Shown here: piece by piece, positions 1-5,533 of the stretch | Numbering within the stretch: the stretch's first letter is position 1 | How the letters are laid out: the number at the start of each line of letters is the position of its first letter | From: Gemmatimonadales bacterium | GTDB lineage: Bacteria; Gemmatimonadota; Gemmatimonadetes; Palauibacterales; Palauibacteraceae | Assembly (NCBI GenBank): GCA_030636765.1 | Contig: DAOVWI010000145.1 | Span: 1-5,533 of the forward strand | Length of the DNA: 5,533 bases | Direction of reading: 5' to 3' | Translations under genes and position numbers: made by a program | Notes under the pieces: generated by a model | What the model was told of the DNA's origin: nothing | The model's input: only the letters and a program-made list of their open reading frames with translations | Databases searched by the model: none

Positions 1-690
1 CCGGCCCGAGAAGCAGTAGAGGTCTCGTCGGCGAGTCAGATCCTCAATCACGGCCCCCTTGAACCCTTCCTCGCCGCTGCGCCGGAGGAGCGCGGATCGA
101 TACGGCTCGATCTCGATCGTTTCGAGGCGGGCCGAAACCGTCCGGAACGGTCGCGGGATGAGCTCGCCGGGCGCCTGGATGTGGTGGAGGCCCAGGCTGT
201 ATACGACCAGCATCCGGCCTCCCGGGATCGCACGGATCACATCCGCGATCCCTCCCCGAATCGTCATCGGCTTTCCCCGCTGGTCGAGCCCACTCTTTCG
301 CTTCATGCGGCCCTCGGGGAGGATTACGACGACGGCGTCCTTCCGGTCGGCTCTCGAGAGCACCGCGTCCCACGTGTGATCCCTTTCGCGCGTGATCGGG
401 ACGACGTCCTCGGCCACCAGCTTGAAGAACCGGCCGACGAGGAGCCGATTCGCCGTCTTGTCGGCCAGGGGCACGACACCGTGCCGGGCGATGCTCTTCA
501 GCACCCGGTCCGGAGCGCCGCCGGCGAAGACCGGCTCGTAGAGGCTCGTGTGGTTCAGGATCGCGATGAGGTGGATATCAGCCCATGGGTCGGCGCGGAC
601 GTCGCCGACCCACCGCATCTCGTAGCCGCAGAAGAGACGGCTGACGAACTTGACCGTCCGCAGCAGCCCGTAGCTGATCGTACTTCGCAC
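1..690 (-). CDS. PlsC-like 1-acylglycerol-3-phosphate-type acyltransferase, 3' end cut by window
   Basis: Reading the minus strand from a GTG at 690 gives 230 codons with no stop up to the left edge, so the C-terminus is missing. Family members transfer an acyl chain from acyl-ACP or acyl-CoA to lysophosphatidic acid or a related acceptor at the inner membrane face. The acyltransferase motifs appear in order: NHTSLYEP at residues 46-53 (motif I), a VVPITRERD stretch at 96-104 resembling motif II, and LPEGRMKRKSG at 124-134 (motif III, usually PEGTRS). A hydrophobic MLVVYSLGL segment at 160-168 sits where motif IV is expected. Motif I is HX4E instead of the canonical HX4D. The start is uncertain: the frame stays open upstream, with alternative starts at TTG 723 and GTG 732, and none has a strong ribosome binding site. 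The first internal ATG (618) would remove residues that look like part of the protein. The gene is divergent from the hydrolase. Family assignment is good; the exact acceptor substrate is unknown. Confidence 0.8.
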   Translation of the reverse strand, partial: MRSTISYGLLRTVKFVSRLFCGYEMRWVGDVRADPWADIHLIAILNHTSLYEPVFAGGAPDRVLKSIARHGVVPLADKTANRLLVGRFFKLVAEDVVPITRERDHTWDAVLSRADRKDAVVVILPEGRMKRKSGLDQRGKPMTIRGGIADVIRAIPGGRMLVVYSLGLHHIQAPGELIPRPFRTVSARLETIEIEPYRSALLRRSGEEGFKGAVIEDLTRRRDLYCFSGR

Positions 691-741
691 AACGTGAGAA
701 CCTAGGGCTGGGTTGTAGAGCAAGCGAGACACGCGCGCTCG

Positions 742-785
742 CCGGGGGGCGCGGTCCCCGCTTGGCCGGGGGCGTGTGGTCCCCG
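742..785. repeat. two imperfect tandem copies of a G/C-rich inverted repeat
   Basis: Copy one (742-760) and copy two (766-785) both begin CCGGGGG and end GGTCCCCG, and their starts are 24 bases apart. Within each copy CGGGG can pair with CCCCG: 743-747 with 756-760 around an 8-base loop, and 767-771 with 781-785 around a 9-base loop. The position, in the divergent promoter region upstream of the hydrolase, would suit a tandem operator or a leader hairpin. In DNA this rich in G and C, short G-run/C-run pairs also arise by chance. The repeats are seen directly; any function is inference. Confidence 0.45.
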
Positions 786-820
786 AGTTCGGTACATTTC
801 CGAGGCATCCACATCAGACC

Positions 821-826
821 AGGAGG
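821..826 (+). promoter_or_regulatory. ribosome binding site of the serine hydrolase
   Basis: AGGAGG, continuing as AGGAGGAGA, lies 10 bases before the ATG at 837. It is the strongest Shine-Dalgarno match in the window. It selects ATG 837 over the in-frame upstream ATG at 762, which would add 25 non-signal-like residues ahead of the signal peptide. Confidence 0.85.
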
Positions 827-836
827 AGACACGGGA

Positions 837-2126
837 ATGAAACTTCGCACGCTTCGCTCGTCGGTCGTTCTGCTGGCGCTTGCCGGGTCGTTCCTCTCCG
901 CCGCTCTCCCGCCCAAGGCCGCGGCGACGGCGCTCCAGCAGGGGGAGGAGCGGGCCGCCGCCGATCCCGGTTTCTCCCGCGAGGCTTACTTCCCGGGTCC
1001 TGGCGAGGACTGGGAGCGCCGCCGGCCCGCGGACGTCGGCATGGATTCGGCGGCTTTGGCAGGAGCGGTCCGGTTCGCGATCGAGAACGAGAGCCCGTTC
1101 GGTCACGATCTTCGCGCGTACCTCTCCGAGCGGCTGGCCAGCGGGCTCTACGGAGAGATCGTTGGTCCCGTGAAGGACCGGGGGGCGCCCAACGGATTGA
1201 TTCTTCGCGACGGGTACATCGTGGCCGAGTGGGGAGACACCGAACGCGTCGACATGACCTTCAGCATCACGAAGAGCTACCTCTCCACCACGGCGGGTCT
1301 GGCGTGGGACGACGGACGGATCCGGGACCTGGAAGATCCGGTGGCCGCATACCTCGCGGCGGGCCAGGGAAAGGAGCTGTTCGAGACGCCCCACAACGCC
1401 GCGATCACCTGGCATCAGCTTCTCACCCAGACCAGCGAGTGGGAGGGGACGCTGTGGGACAAGCCGGACGTGGCGGACCGTCGCAGGGGACAGGATCGTG
1501 AGCTGAACGAGCCCGGCACGTTCTGGGAGTACAACGACGTGCGCGTGAACTTGGCCGCGTACGCGCTTCTCCGGCTGCACGGCCGAGGCCTTCCCGACGT
1601 TCTGCGGGCGCTCGTGATGGATCCGATCGGCGCCTCGGATAGCTGGCGTTGGCACGGCTACGAGAACTCCTGGGTGCCCGTGAACGGCCGCCGGGTTCAG
1701 TCGGTGAGCGGCGGCGGCCACTGGGGAGGGGGGATGTGGATCGCCTCCAGGGATCAGGCGAGGTTCGGCTACCTGTTCCTGCGCCGTGGGCGGTGGGGTG
1801 ACGACCAGATCCTGTCGGCGGAGTGGGTCGACCTCGCCACAACGCCGTCGGACGTCCAGCCGCGGTACGGCTATATGTGGTGGCTGAACACGGACGAGGA
1901 GATGTGGCCGGGCCTTCCGGCCTCCAGCTTCGCCGCGCTTGGGGCCGGAACGAACGCCATCTGGATCGATCCGGAGGACAACCTGGTCGTGGTCGTACGG
2001 TGGATCGACCGCTCCAACCTTGGTGACTTCCTCGGTCTGGTGAAGGCGGCGGTCGTCGCGCCCGTGGGCGCCACGTCTGAAGGCCCGGCGCCCATGGACG
2101 CCGGGGCGGAAGGGCCTGGACGCTGA
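837..2126 (+). CDS. exported serine hydrolase, class C beta-lactamase/esterase family
   Basis: The product is 429 residues. ATG 837 is chosen because AGGAGG precedes it and the protein then opens with a signal peptide: basic residues K2, R4 and R7, a hydrophobic run at about 8-24, and a plausible signal peptidase I site after ATA (30-32). No lipobox cysteine follows, so a periplasmic or secreted soluble enzyme is inferred. The catalytic SxxK is S143-I-T-K146 in a TFSITKSYLS context, the hallmark of the beta-lactamase/penicillin-binding fold (Pfam Beta-lactamase, PF00144). The second motif is Y232-N-D, compared with YxN in classical enzymes. The usual KTG/HxG position reads LGAGTN (368-373), without the basic residue, before the typical AIWIDPEDNLVVVV strand. 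Those changes favour an esterase, amidase or peptidase over a true beta-lactamase; the substrate cannot be read from sequence. Residues about 407-429 form a Gly/Ala/Pro-rich tail. It lies upstream of menF on the same strand with no visible terminator, so cotranscription is likely. Confidence 0.9.
   Translation: MKLRTLRSSVVLLALAGSFLSAALPPKAAATALQQGEERAAADPGFSREAYFPGPGEDWERRRPADVGMDSAALAGAVRFAIENESPFGHDLRAYLSERLASGLYGEIVGPVKDRGAPNGLILRDGYIVAEWGDTERVDMTFSITKSYLSTTAGLAWDDGRIRDLEDPVAAYLAAGQGKELFETPHNAAITWHQLLTQTSEWEGTLWDKPDVADRRRGQDRELNEPGTFWEYNDVRVNLAAYALLRLHGRGLPDVLRALVMDPIGASDSWRWHGYENSWVPVNGRRVQSVSGGGHWGGGMWIASRDQARFGYLFLRRGRWGDDQILSAEWVDLATTPSDVQPRYGYMWWLNTDEEMWPGLPASSFAALGAGTNAIWIDPEDNLVVVVRWIDRSNLGDFLGLVKAAVVAPVGATSEGPAPMDAGAEGPGR
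2108..2113 (+). promoter_or_regulatory. possible ribosome binding site for an upstream CTG start of menF
   Basis: GGAAGG inside the last codons of the hydrolase lies 9 bases before a CTG at 2123. That CTG is in frame with menF and overlaps the hydrolase stop (CTGA). By contrast, the GTG at 2222 has GGAGG (2215-2219) only two bases upstream, which is too close for normal initiation. This site supports the longer menF but does not prove it. Confidence 0.3.
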
Positions 2127-2221
2127 TCGCTCATCGCCGTTTCGTCGAGGTCGGGCTCGAACGCACGGGAGAGGGTCTCGGCTTCATCACGATTCCCGCC
2201 CCCGCCCGCCGTCCGGAGGCG

Positions 2222-3601
2222 GTGCTCGCGGCAGCGAGAAGGGCGTTCGCCGACCGTCGGTGCGGCCCAACCACGGAAGAGGCCGTCTCGAGCCTCTGCT
2301 GGCTTCCCGCGGCCGGCCCGAGCTACGTGTGCCTCGGCGTAACGCGCGCGCTGGCCGGCCCACTGGGATCGGCCGTTCTGCGCCAGGGGGCGTCCGACCT
2401 CCTCTCTACGATTACGAGCTTCGATCATCCGTCTCTGGAGAGAGCGCCGCGAGCGCGCCTGTTCGGAGGGTTCGCGTTCGCTCCCGGCGCCGCGTCGGCG
2501 TTCCCCTGGAAGGCGTTCGGCGATGGGCGGCTCGTCCTGCCGCGTTGGTGCTACGGATGCCAGGGAGAACGGGCCTGGCTGTCGCTCGCGATCGAGGGTC
2601 CGCTCGATGGCGAAGCGCGAGCCCGGTTGCTGGAGGAGATGGACATCCTGGGGGCCGCGTTCGAGGACACGCCGGTGGTCACGCCGCCGGCTACGGACGA
2701 TGCGTCGCCGCCGGCTGCGTTGCCGCCTGGCGGACGAGGCGCTGCCACGCCTGCGGATCCTGTGAGCCGGAGCTCGCCCCAAACCGCGGACGGTCTCGCC
2801 CGGGAGCGGTGGGAGAGAACGGTCCGGGAGATCCTTCGGGCGATCGACGCGGGAGAGGTCTCCAAGGTCGTGGCCGCCCGCTGTTCGATGGTGGAGGTGC
2901 AGGGTGCGACGGAGCCGGCGTCCTTGCTCGAGGCCCTGGGTGACCGCTACCCCGGGTGTACGCGGTTTTGCGTCGAGGCAGGCGGCGCCTGGTTCCTCGG
3001 TGCCACCCCCGAGCGCCTGGTGCGAAAGCGAGGCAGGGCGGTGGCCACCGAGGCGCTCGCGGGATCGGCCGGACCCGGAGAGGGTGTGGATCTACTTGAG
3101 GATCCGAAGATTCGCCGCGAGCACGAGCTCGTCCTCGATGACATGAAGGCCCGGCTTGCGCCGCTGTGTGAGGGAGTCCAGGCCGGCGAGCCCGAGCTGC
3201 TCGAGCTGTCGAACGTGGTGCACTGCAAGACCTCCTTGCAGGCCCAGGCGCGTGAGGGGGTCTCCGTGTTGGATGTCGTGGTCGCCCTGCACCCGACGCC
3301 GGCGGTCGGTGGGGTGCCGCGTGAGGTGGCGCTTCGGTGGATCGCCAAGCGCGAGCCGGACGCGAGAGGCTGGTACGCCGGTCCACTCGGCTGGCTGGAC
3401 GCGTCGGGTGACGGCGAGTTCATCGTCGCCCTCCGTTCGGGGCTCGTGTGCGATGGCCGCGCCTGGCTCTTCGCCGGAGCGGGAATCGTCAGAGGGTCCC
3501 GGCCGGCGGACGAGTTCGATGAGACGGAGCTCAAGCTGAGGGCGATGAGGGAAGCGCTCGAGGCTGCCGCTCGGCCGTACCCCGTGGCAGCCCTGCCGTG
3601 A
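2222..3601 (+). CDS. menF: isochorismate synthase (menaquinone type)
   Basis: This enzyme isomerises chorismate to isochorismate with Mg2+ in the cytoplasm, the entry to menaquinone synthesis. From the GTG it has 459 residues: a divergent N-terminal domain (to about 148), a Pro/Ala-rich linker (about 150-192) and a complete chorismate-binding domain (about 195-445, PF00425). Visible signatures are GEVSKVVAAR (211-220), whose K215 matches the general-base lysine of MenF; FLGATPERLV (258-267) with E264; ALAGS (278-282); REHELV (299-304); LHPTPAVGGVP (356-366); RGWYAGPLGW (382-391); GDGEF (396-400); and ETELK (434-438). Glutamates in EHE and ETELK belong to the metal site in this family. Anthranilate and aminodeoxychorismate synthases share the fold, but the overlapping menD makes isochorismate synthase much more likely. 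The start is the first conventional codon; the frame is open back to 2081 and reads like protein, so CTG 2123 (492 residues) is a serious alternative. A CxxC (C110, C113) lies in the N-terminal domain. Its TGA overlaps the menD GTG. Confidence 0.92.
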   Translation: MLAAARRAFADRRCGPTTEEAVSSLCWLPAAGPSYVCLGVTRALAGPLGSAVLRQGASDLLSTITSFDHPSLERAPRARLFGGFAFAPGAASAFPWKAFGDGRLVLPRWCYGCQGERAWLSLAIEGPLDGEARARLLEEMDILGAAFEDTPVVTPPATDDASPPAALPPGGRGAATPADPVSRSSPQTADGLARERWERTVREILRAIDAGEVSKVVAARCSMVEVQGATEPASLLEALGDRYPGCTRFCVEAGGAWFLGATPERLVRKRGRAVATEALAGSAGPGEGVDLLEDPKIRREHELVLDDMKARLAPLCEGVQAGEPELLELSNVVHCKTSLQAQAREGVSVLDVVVALHPTPAVGGVPREVALRWIAKREPDARGWYAGPLGWLDASGDGEFIVALRSGLVCDGRAWLFAGAGIVRGSRPADEFDETELKLRAMREALEAAARPYPVAALP

Positions 3602-5533
3602 GCCCGGAGACCGGGCGCGGCACCGCCTCGGACGGGAGCAGCTACCGTTGGCGCGCCGTCCAGTGGATGTGGGCTCGCCTGCTCCTTGACTCCTTCGCTA
3701 GCGCAGGCATCCGGGACGTCGTCATCAGCCCGGGATCGCGCTCCACGCCGTTCGTCCTCGCCGCCCACCGCCACCCCGATCTTCGGTGTCACGACGTCTT
3801 CGACGAGCGATCCGCCGGCTTCTTCGCGTTGGGTCAGGCGAAGGCGTGTGGAGAGCCGAGCCTGCTCATGTGCACGTCGGGCACGGCTGCCGCCCACTAT
3901 CTGCCGGCGGTCATGGAGGCGTCTCTCAGCCACACGCCGCTTGTTGTCCTTTCGGCCGACCGGCCTTTCGAGCTTCATGGTTGCGGTGCGAACCAGACGG
4001 TGGACCAGAGTGCAACCTTCGGCGGGCACCTGCGCCGCTTCGCCCACCTCGGCCTGCCGGACCCGACGGAGCGGGCGCTCCGGGCTCTGCGCCGGGTCGC
4101 GGTGCAGGCGGTCGCCTCCTCCCGCGCGCCTGTGCCCGGTCCCGTCCACGTGAACGCTCCCGCGCGCAAGCCGCTCGAGCCGCCGGCGGAGCTGGAGGGG
4201 TTGGGGCAGACCGGGGAACCGGAGGGGTCCGGTGAGCTGGAGGGTGTCCGGGAGCTGGAAGAGCGGTACCGCCGCCTTGTGGCGGCCCCGATCGCCCGCG
4301 CAGCCGAGCCGCGGGAGATGCCGGCGGAGGCGGCGGTGCGCCGTACCGTGGAGGCGATCGCCGGCGCGCGGCGGGGGCTCATCGTCTGCGGCCCGGCACC
4401 GATCACCGGCGAGAAGAGCGCGGCCGCCATCCGTCGCCTGGCCGCCTTTGCCCGAATGCCGATCGCCGCCGAGGCCACGAGCCAGGTGCGGTTCGCAGGT
4501 GAGGCGGACGGTCCCGCACAGATGCTCGGGTTCTTCGATCCGTTGTATCGCTGCCAGGCCGGCCGCGAGTGGCTGCGGCCCGATCTGGTCCTCCAGCTCG
4601 GGAGCGCTCCGGCCTCCACCGGTCTTCTGCGTCTCTTCCAGGAGCTGGCCGTCCGAGGGGAGGTCCGGCGCATCGTCGTCTCCCCATACGGGTGGCCGGA
4701 TCCCGAGAGCTCGGCCGAGCTGATCATCAGGGCCGAGCCTGGCGTGTTCGCCGGGGCCGTTCTCGAGGCGCTGGAGGCATGGGCTGGAGGTACGGCAGCC
4801 GCCGAGGCATGGACCGCCCGGACGATGCACGCCGAGGTCTGGATCGAATCAATCGCGCGAGCCGACGCCCTTGCCTGGGAGGCGGTCGAGGGGGAGCTCT
4901 CCTCGGCCGGCGACACGCTTACCGAAGGGGGCGTGGCCCGGGCGGTTCTCGAGGCACTCCCCGAGGGCGCGCTCCTGGCGCTCGGCAACAGCCTTCCCGT
5001 TCGCCAGGTTGACACCTGGTGTTCGCCCGGCCCACCCCCGCTTCGGGTGCTTTCCCAGAGGGGGCTGAGCGGGATCGACGGCCTCGTGTCCGGAGCGGCG
5101 GGCGCCGCCCGACGCTCGGGGAGGCCGACCGCGCTGCTCGTGGGAGACGTGAGCTTCCTGCACGATGTGAACGGCCTCTTCGCCGCGGGGGGACTCGAGG
5201 TGCCGCTGGTCGTCGTCGTCGTAAACAACGATGGGGGACGGATCTTCGAGGAGCTTCCGCTGGCGGCCGCGCCGGAGCTGGCGGGCGCCCTGTCGCACTT
5301 CACCACGCCGCACGGCGCCTGTGTGGAACATGCGAGCGCTCTCTACGGCCACCCGTATTCGCTCGCCGAGAGCGTGTCGGCGCTAGGCAGGGGCTTGACC
5401 CGTGCGCTCGCCGAGCCCGGCTGTACCGTGATCGAGGCAAGAGTGCCGCCGCGAGGCGCAGCGGAGCAGAACCAGAGGGTGCGAGGGGTCGTCGAGGACG
5501 CCCTTGCGGACACGGAGCCGCCGCCTGAAGCAG
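3598..5533 (+). CDS. menD: SEPHCHC synthase MenD, 3' end cut by window
   Basis: MenD is a cytoplasmic thiamine-diphosphate and Mg2+ enzyme that joins isochorismate and 2-oxoglutarate to give SEPHCHC with loss of CO2. The frame from GTG 3598 runs 645 codons to the right edge without a stop. The N-terminal Pyr domain shows ISPGSRSTP (43-51), the cofactor-activating glutamate E70 in FDERSAGFF, TSGTAAAHY and SADRPFEL with R122, then GCGANQ ending in Q133; these match E. coli MenD R33, E55, R107 and Q118. The C-terminal PP domain shows GNSLPVRQVDTW (463-474), where S465 and R469 match S391 and R395, then QRGLSGIDG with R488 matching R413. The ThDP/Mg motif is G516-D517 to N543-N544 (GDVSFLHDVN, then NNDGG). 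GTG is chosen for its 4-base overlap with the menF stop (GTGA) and because ATG 3667 would cut into the conserved opening. No clear ribosome binding site is visible, consistent with coupling to menF. A Glu/Gly-rich insert at about 196-224 helps make it longer than the usual 550-600 residues. Confidence 0.95.
   Translation, partial: MSPETGRGTASDGSSYRWRAVQWMWARLLLDSFASAGIRDVVISPGSRSTPFVLAAHRHPDLRCHDVFDERSAGFFALGQAKACGEPSLLMCTSGTAAAHYLPAVMEASLSHTPLVVLSADRPFELHGCGANQTVDQSATFGGHLRRFAHLGLPDPTERALRALRRVAVQAVASSRAPVPGPVHVNAPARKPLEPPAELEGLGQTGEPEGSGELEGVRELEERYRRLVAAPIARAAEPREMPAEAAVRRTVEAIAGARRGLIVCGPAPITGEKSAAAIRRLAAFARMPIAAEATSQVRFAGEADGPAQMLGFFDPLYRCQAGREWLRPDLVLQLGSAPASTGLLRLFQELAVRGEVRRIVVSPYGWPDPESSAELIIRAEPGVFAGAVLEALEAWAGGTAAAEAWTARTMHAEVWIESIARADALAWEAVEGELSSAGDTLTEGGVARAVLEALPEGALLALGNSLPVRQVDTWCSPGPPPLRVLSQRGLSGIDGLVSGAAGAARRSGRPTALLVGDVSFLHDVNGLFAAGGLEVPLVVVVVNNDGGRIFEELPLAAAPELAGALSHFTTPHGACVEHASALYGHPYSLAESVSALGRGLTRALAEPGCTVIEARVPPRGAAEQNQRVRGVVEDALADTEPPPEA

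Larger units (their letters stand above)
691..836. promoter_or_regulatory. divergent intergenic region, probable promoters for both flanking genes
   Basis: This 146-base gap separates the start codons of the minus-strand acyltransferase and the plus-strand hydrolase, so promoters for both should lie here or just inside the coding ends. No convincing sigma-70 pair is visible. TACATT at 793-798 is a weak -10 candidate for the plus strand, with no matching -35 at normal spacing. The centre holds paired G/C-rich inverted repeats (742-785) and the right end holds the hydrolase ribosome binding site. The role is inferred from gene orientation. If the acyltransferase starts at 723 or 732, the region is correspondingly shorter. 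Confidence 0.5.

Noticed and set aside
181..705. A 174-codon plus-strand frame at the left end
   Set aside because: The opposite strand encodes the acyltransferase motifs NHTSLYEP and PEGRMK in the right order and spacing; this frame is the His/Asp/Arg-rich complement.
793..798. TACATT as a sigma-70 -10 box for the hydrolase
   Set aside because: It matches only four of six consensus positions and has no -35 element at 16-18 bases, so it is not listed as a separate promoter.
762..836. An upstream in-frame ATG extending the hydrolase by 25 residues
   Set aside because: The extension covers the inverted repeats and the ribosome binding site, and it would bury the signal peptide; ATG 837 has AGGAGG at proper spacing.
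702..1721. A 339-codon minus-strand frame opposite the serine hydrolase
   Set aside because: It is antisense to a gene with an intact ribosome binding site, signal peptide and SxxK motif, and it shows no domain of its own.
3598..3601. The menF/menD overlap as a possible frameshift or fusion
   Set aside because: The GTGA overlap is an ordinary translational coupling arrangement; both proteins have complete family ends at this junction.
2947..4830. A 627-codon open frame on the minus strand
   Set aside because: It lies wholly antisense to menF and menD, both of which carry full family motifs. Its translation is Arg/Pro/Ser/Ala-rich without recognisable domains, as expected for an antisense frame in GC-rich DNA where stop codons are rare.
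3975..5306. A 443-codon open frame on the minus strand inside menD
   Set aside because: Its Ser/Ala/Arg/Pro-rich translation has no family motifs and is a shadow of the menD reading frame.

Overview
This is a GC-rich window (about two thirds G+C by eye) in which nearly every base is coding. It holds four genes. Dense packing, GTG starts and stop/start overlaps point to a bacterium. The classical chorismate-derived (Men) menaquinone pathway and the high GC would fit a Gemmatimonadota-, Acidobacteriota- or Myxococcota-like organism. No rRNA or other marker gene is present, so the phylum is only a guess.

Layout. (1) Positions 1-690, minus strand: 5' part of a PlsC-type lipid acyltransferase gene that runs off the left edge. 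(2) Positions 691-836: a divergent intergenic region, the only non-coding stretch where a promoter is expected. It carries two imperfect tandem copies of a G/C-rich inverted repeat. (3) Positions 837-2126, plus strand: an exported serine hydrolase of the class C beta-lactamase/esterase fold, with a clear ribosome binding site and signal peptide. (4) Positions 2222-3601, plus strand: isochorismate synthase (MenF type). Its true start may lie about 100 bases upstream, at a CTG overlapping the hydrolase stop. (5) Positions 3598-5533, plus strand: menD (SEPHCHC synthase), overlapping menF by four bases and cut by the right edge with no stop codon in view.

How the genes work together. MenF converts chorismate to isochorismate. 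MenD adds a succinyl-semialdehyde unit from 2-oxoglutarate by thiamine-diphosphate chemistry, the first committed step of menaquinone synthesis. The GTGA overlap implies translational coupling. The hydrolase is on the same strand with no visible terminator before menF, so it is probably cotranscribed, although its exported location gives it no obvious role in quinone synthesis. The acyltransferase is divergent and probably acts in phospholipid synthesis.

No mobile element, CRISPR array, RNA gene or clearly new system is visible. The points most worth a second look are the menF start, the tandem inverted repeats in the divergent promoter region, the HX4E variant of the acyltransferase motif, the degenerate second and third catalytic motifs of the hydrolase, and the hydrolase-menF-menD arrangement.
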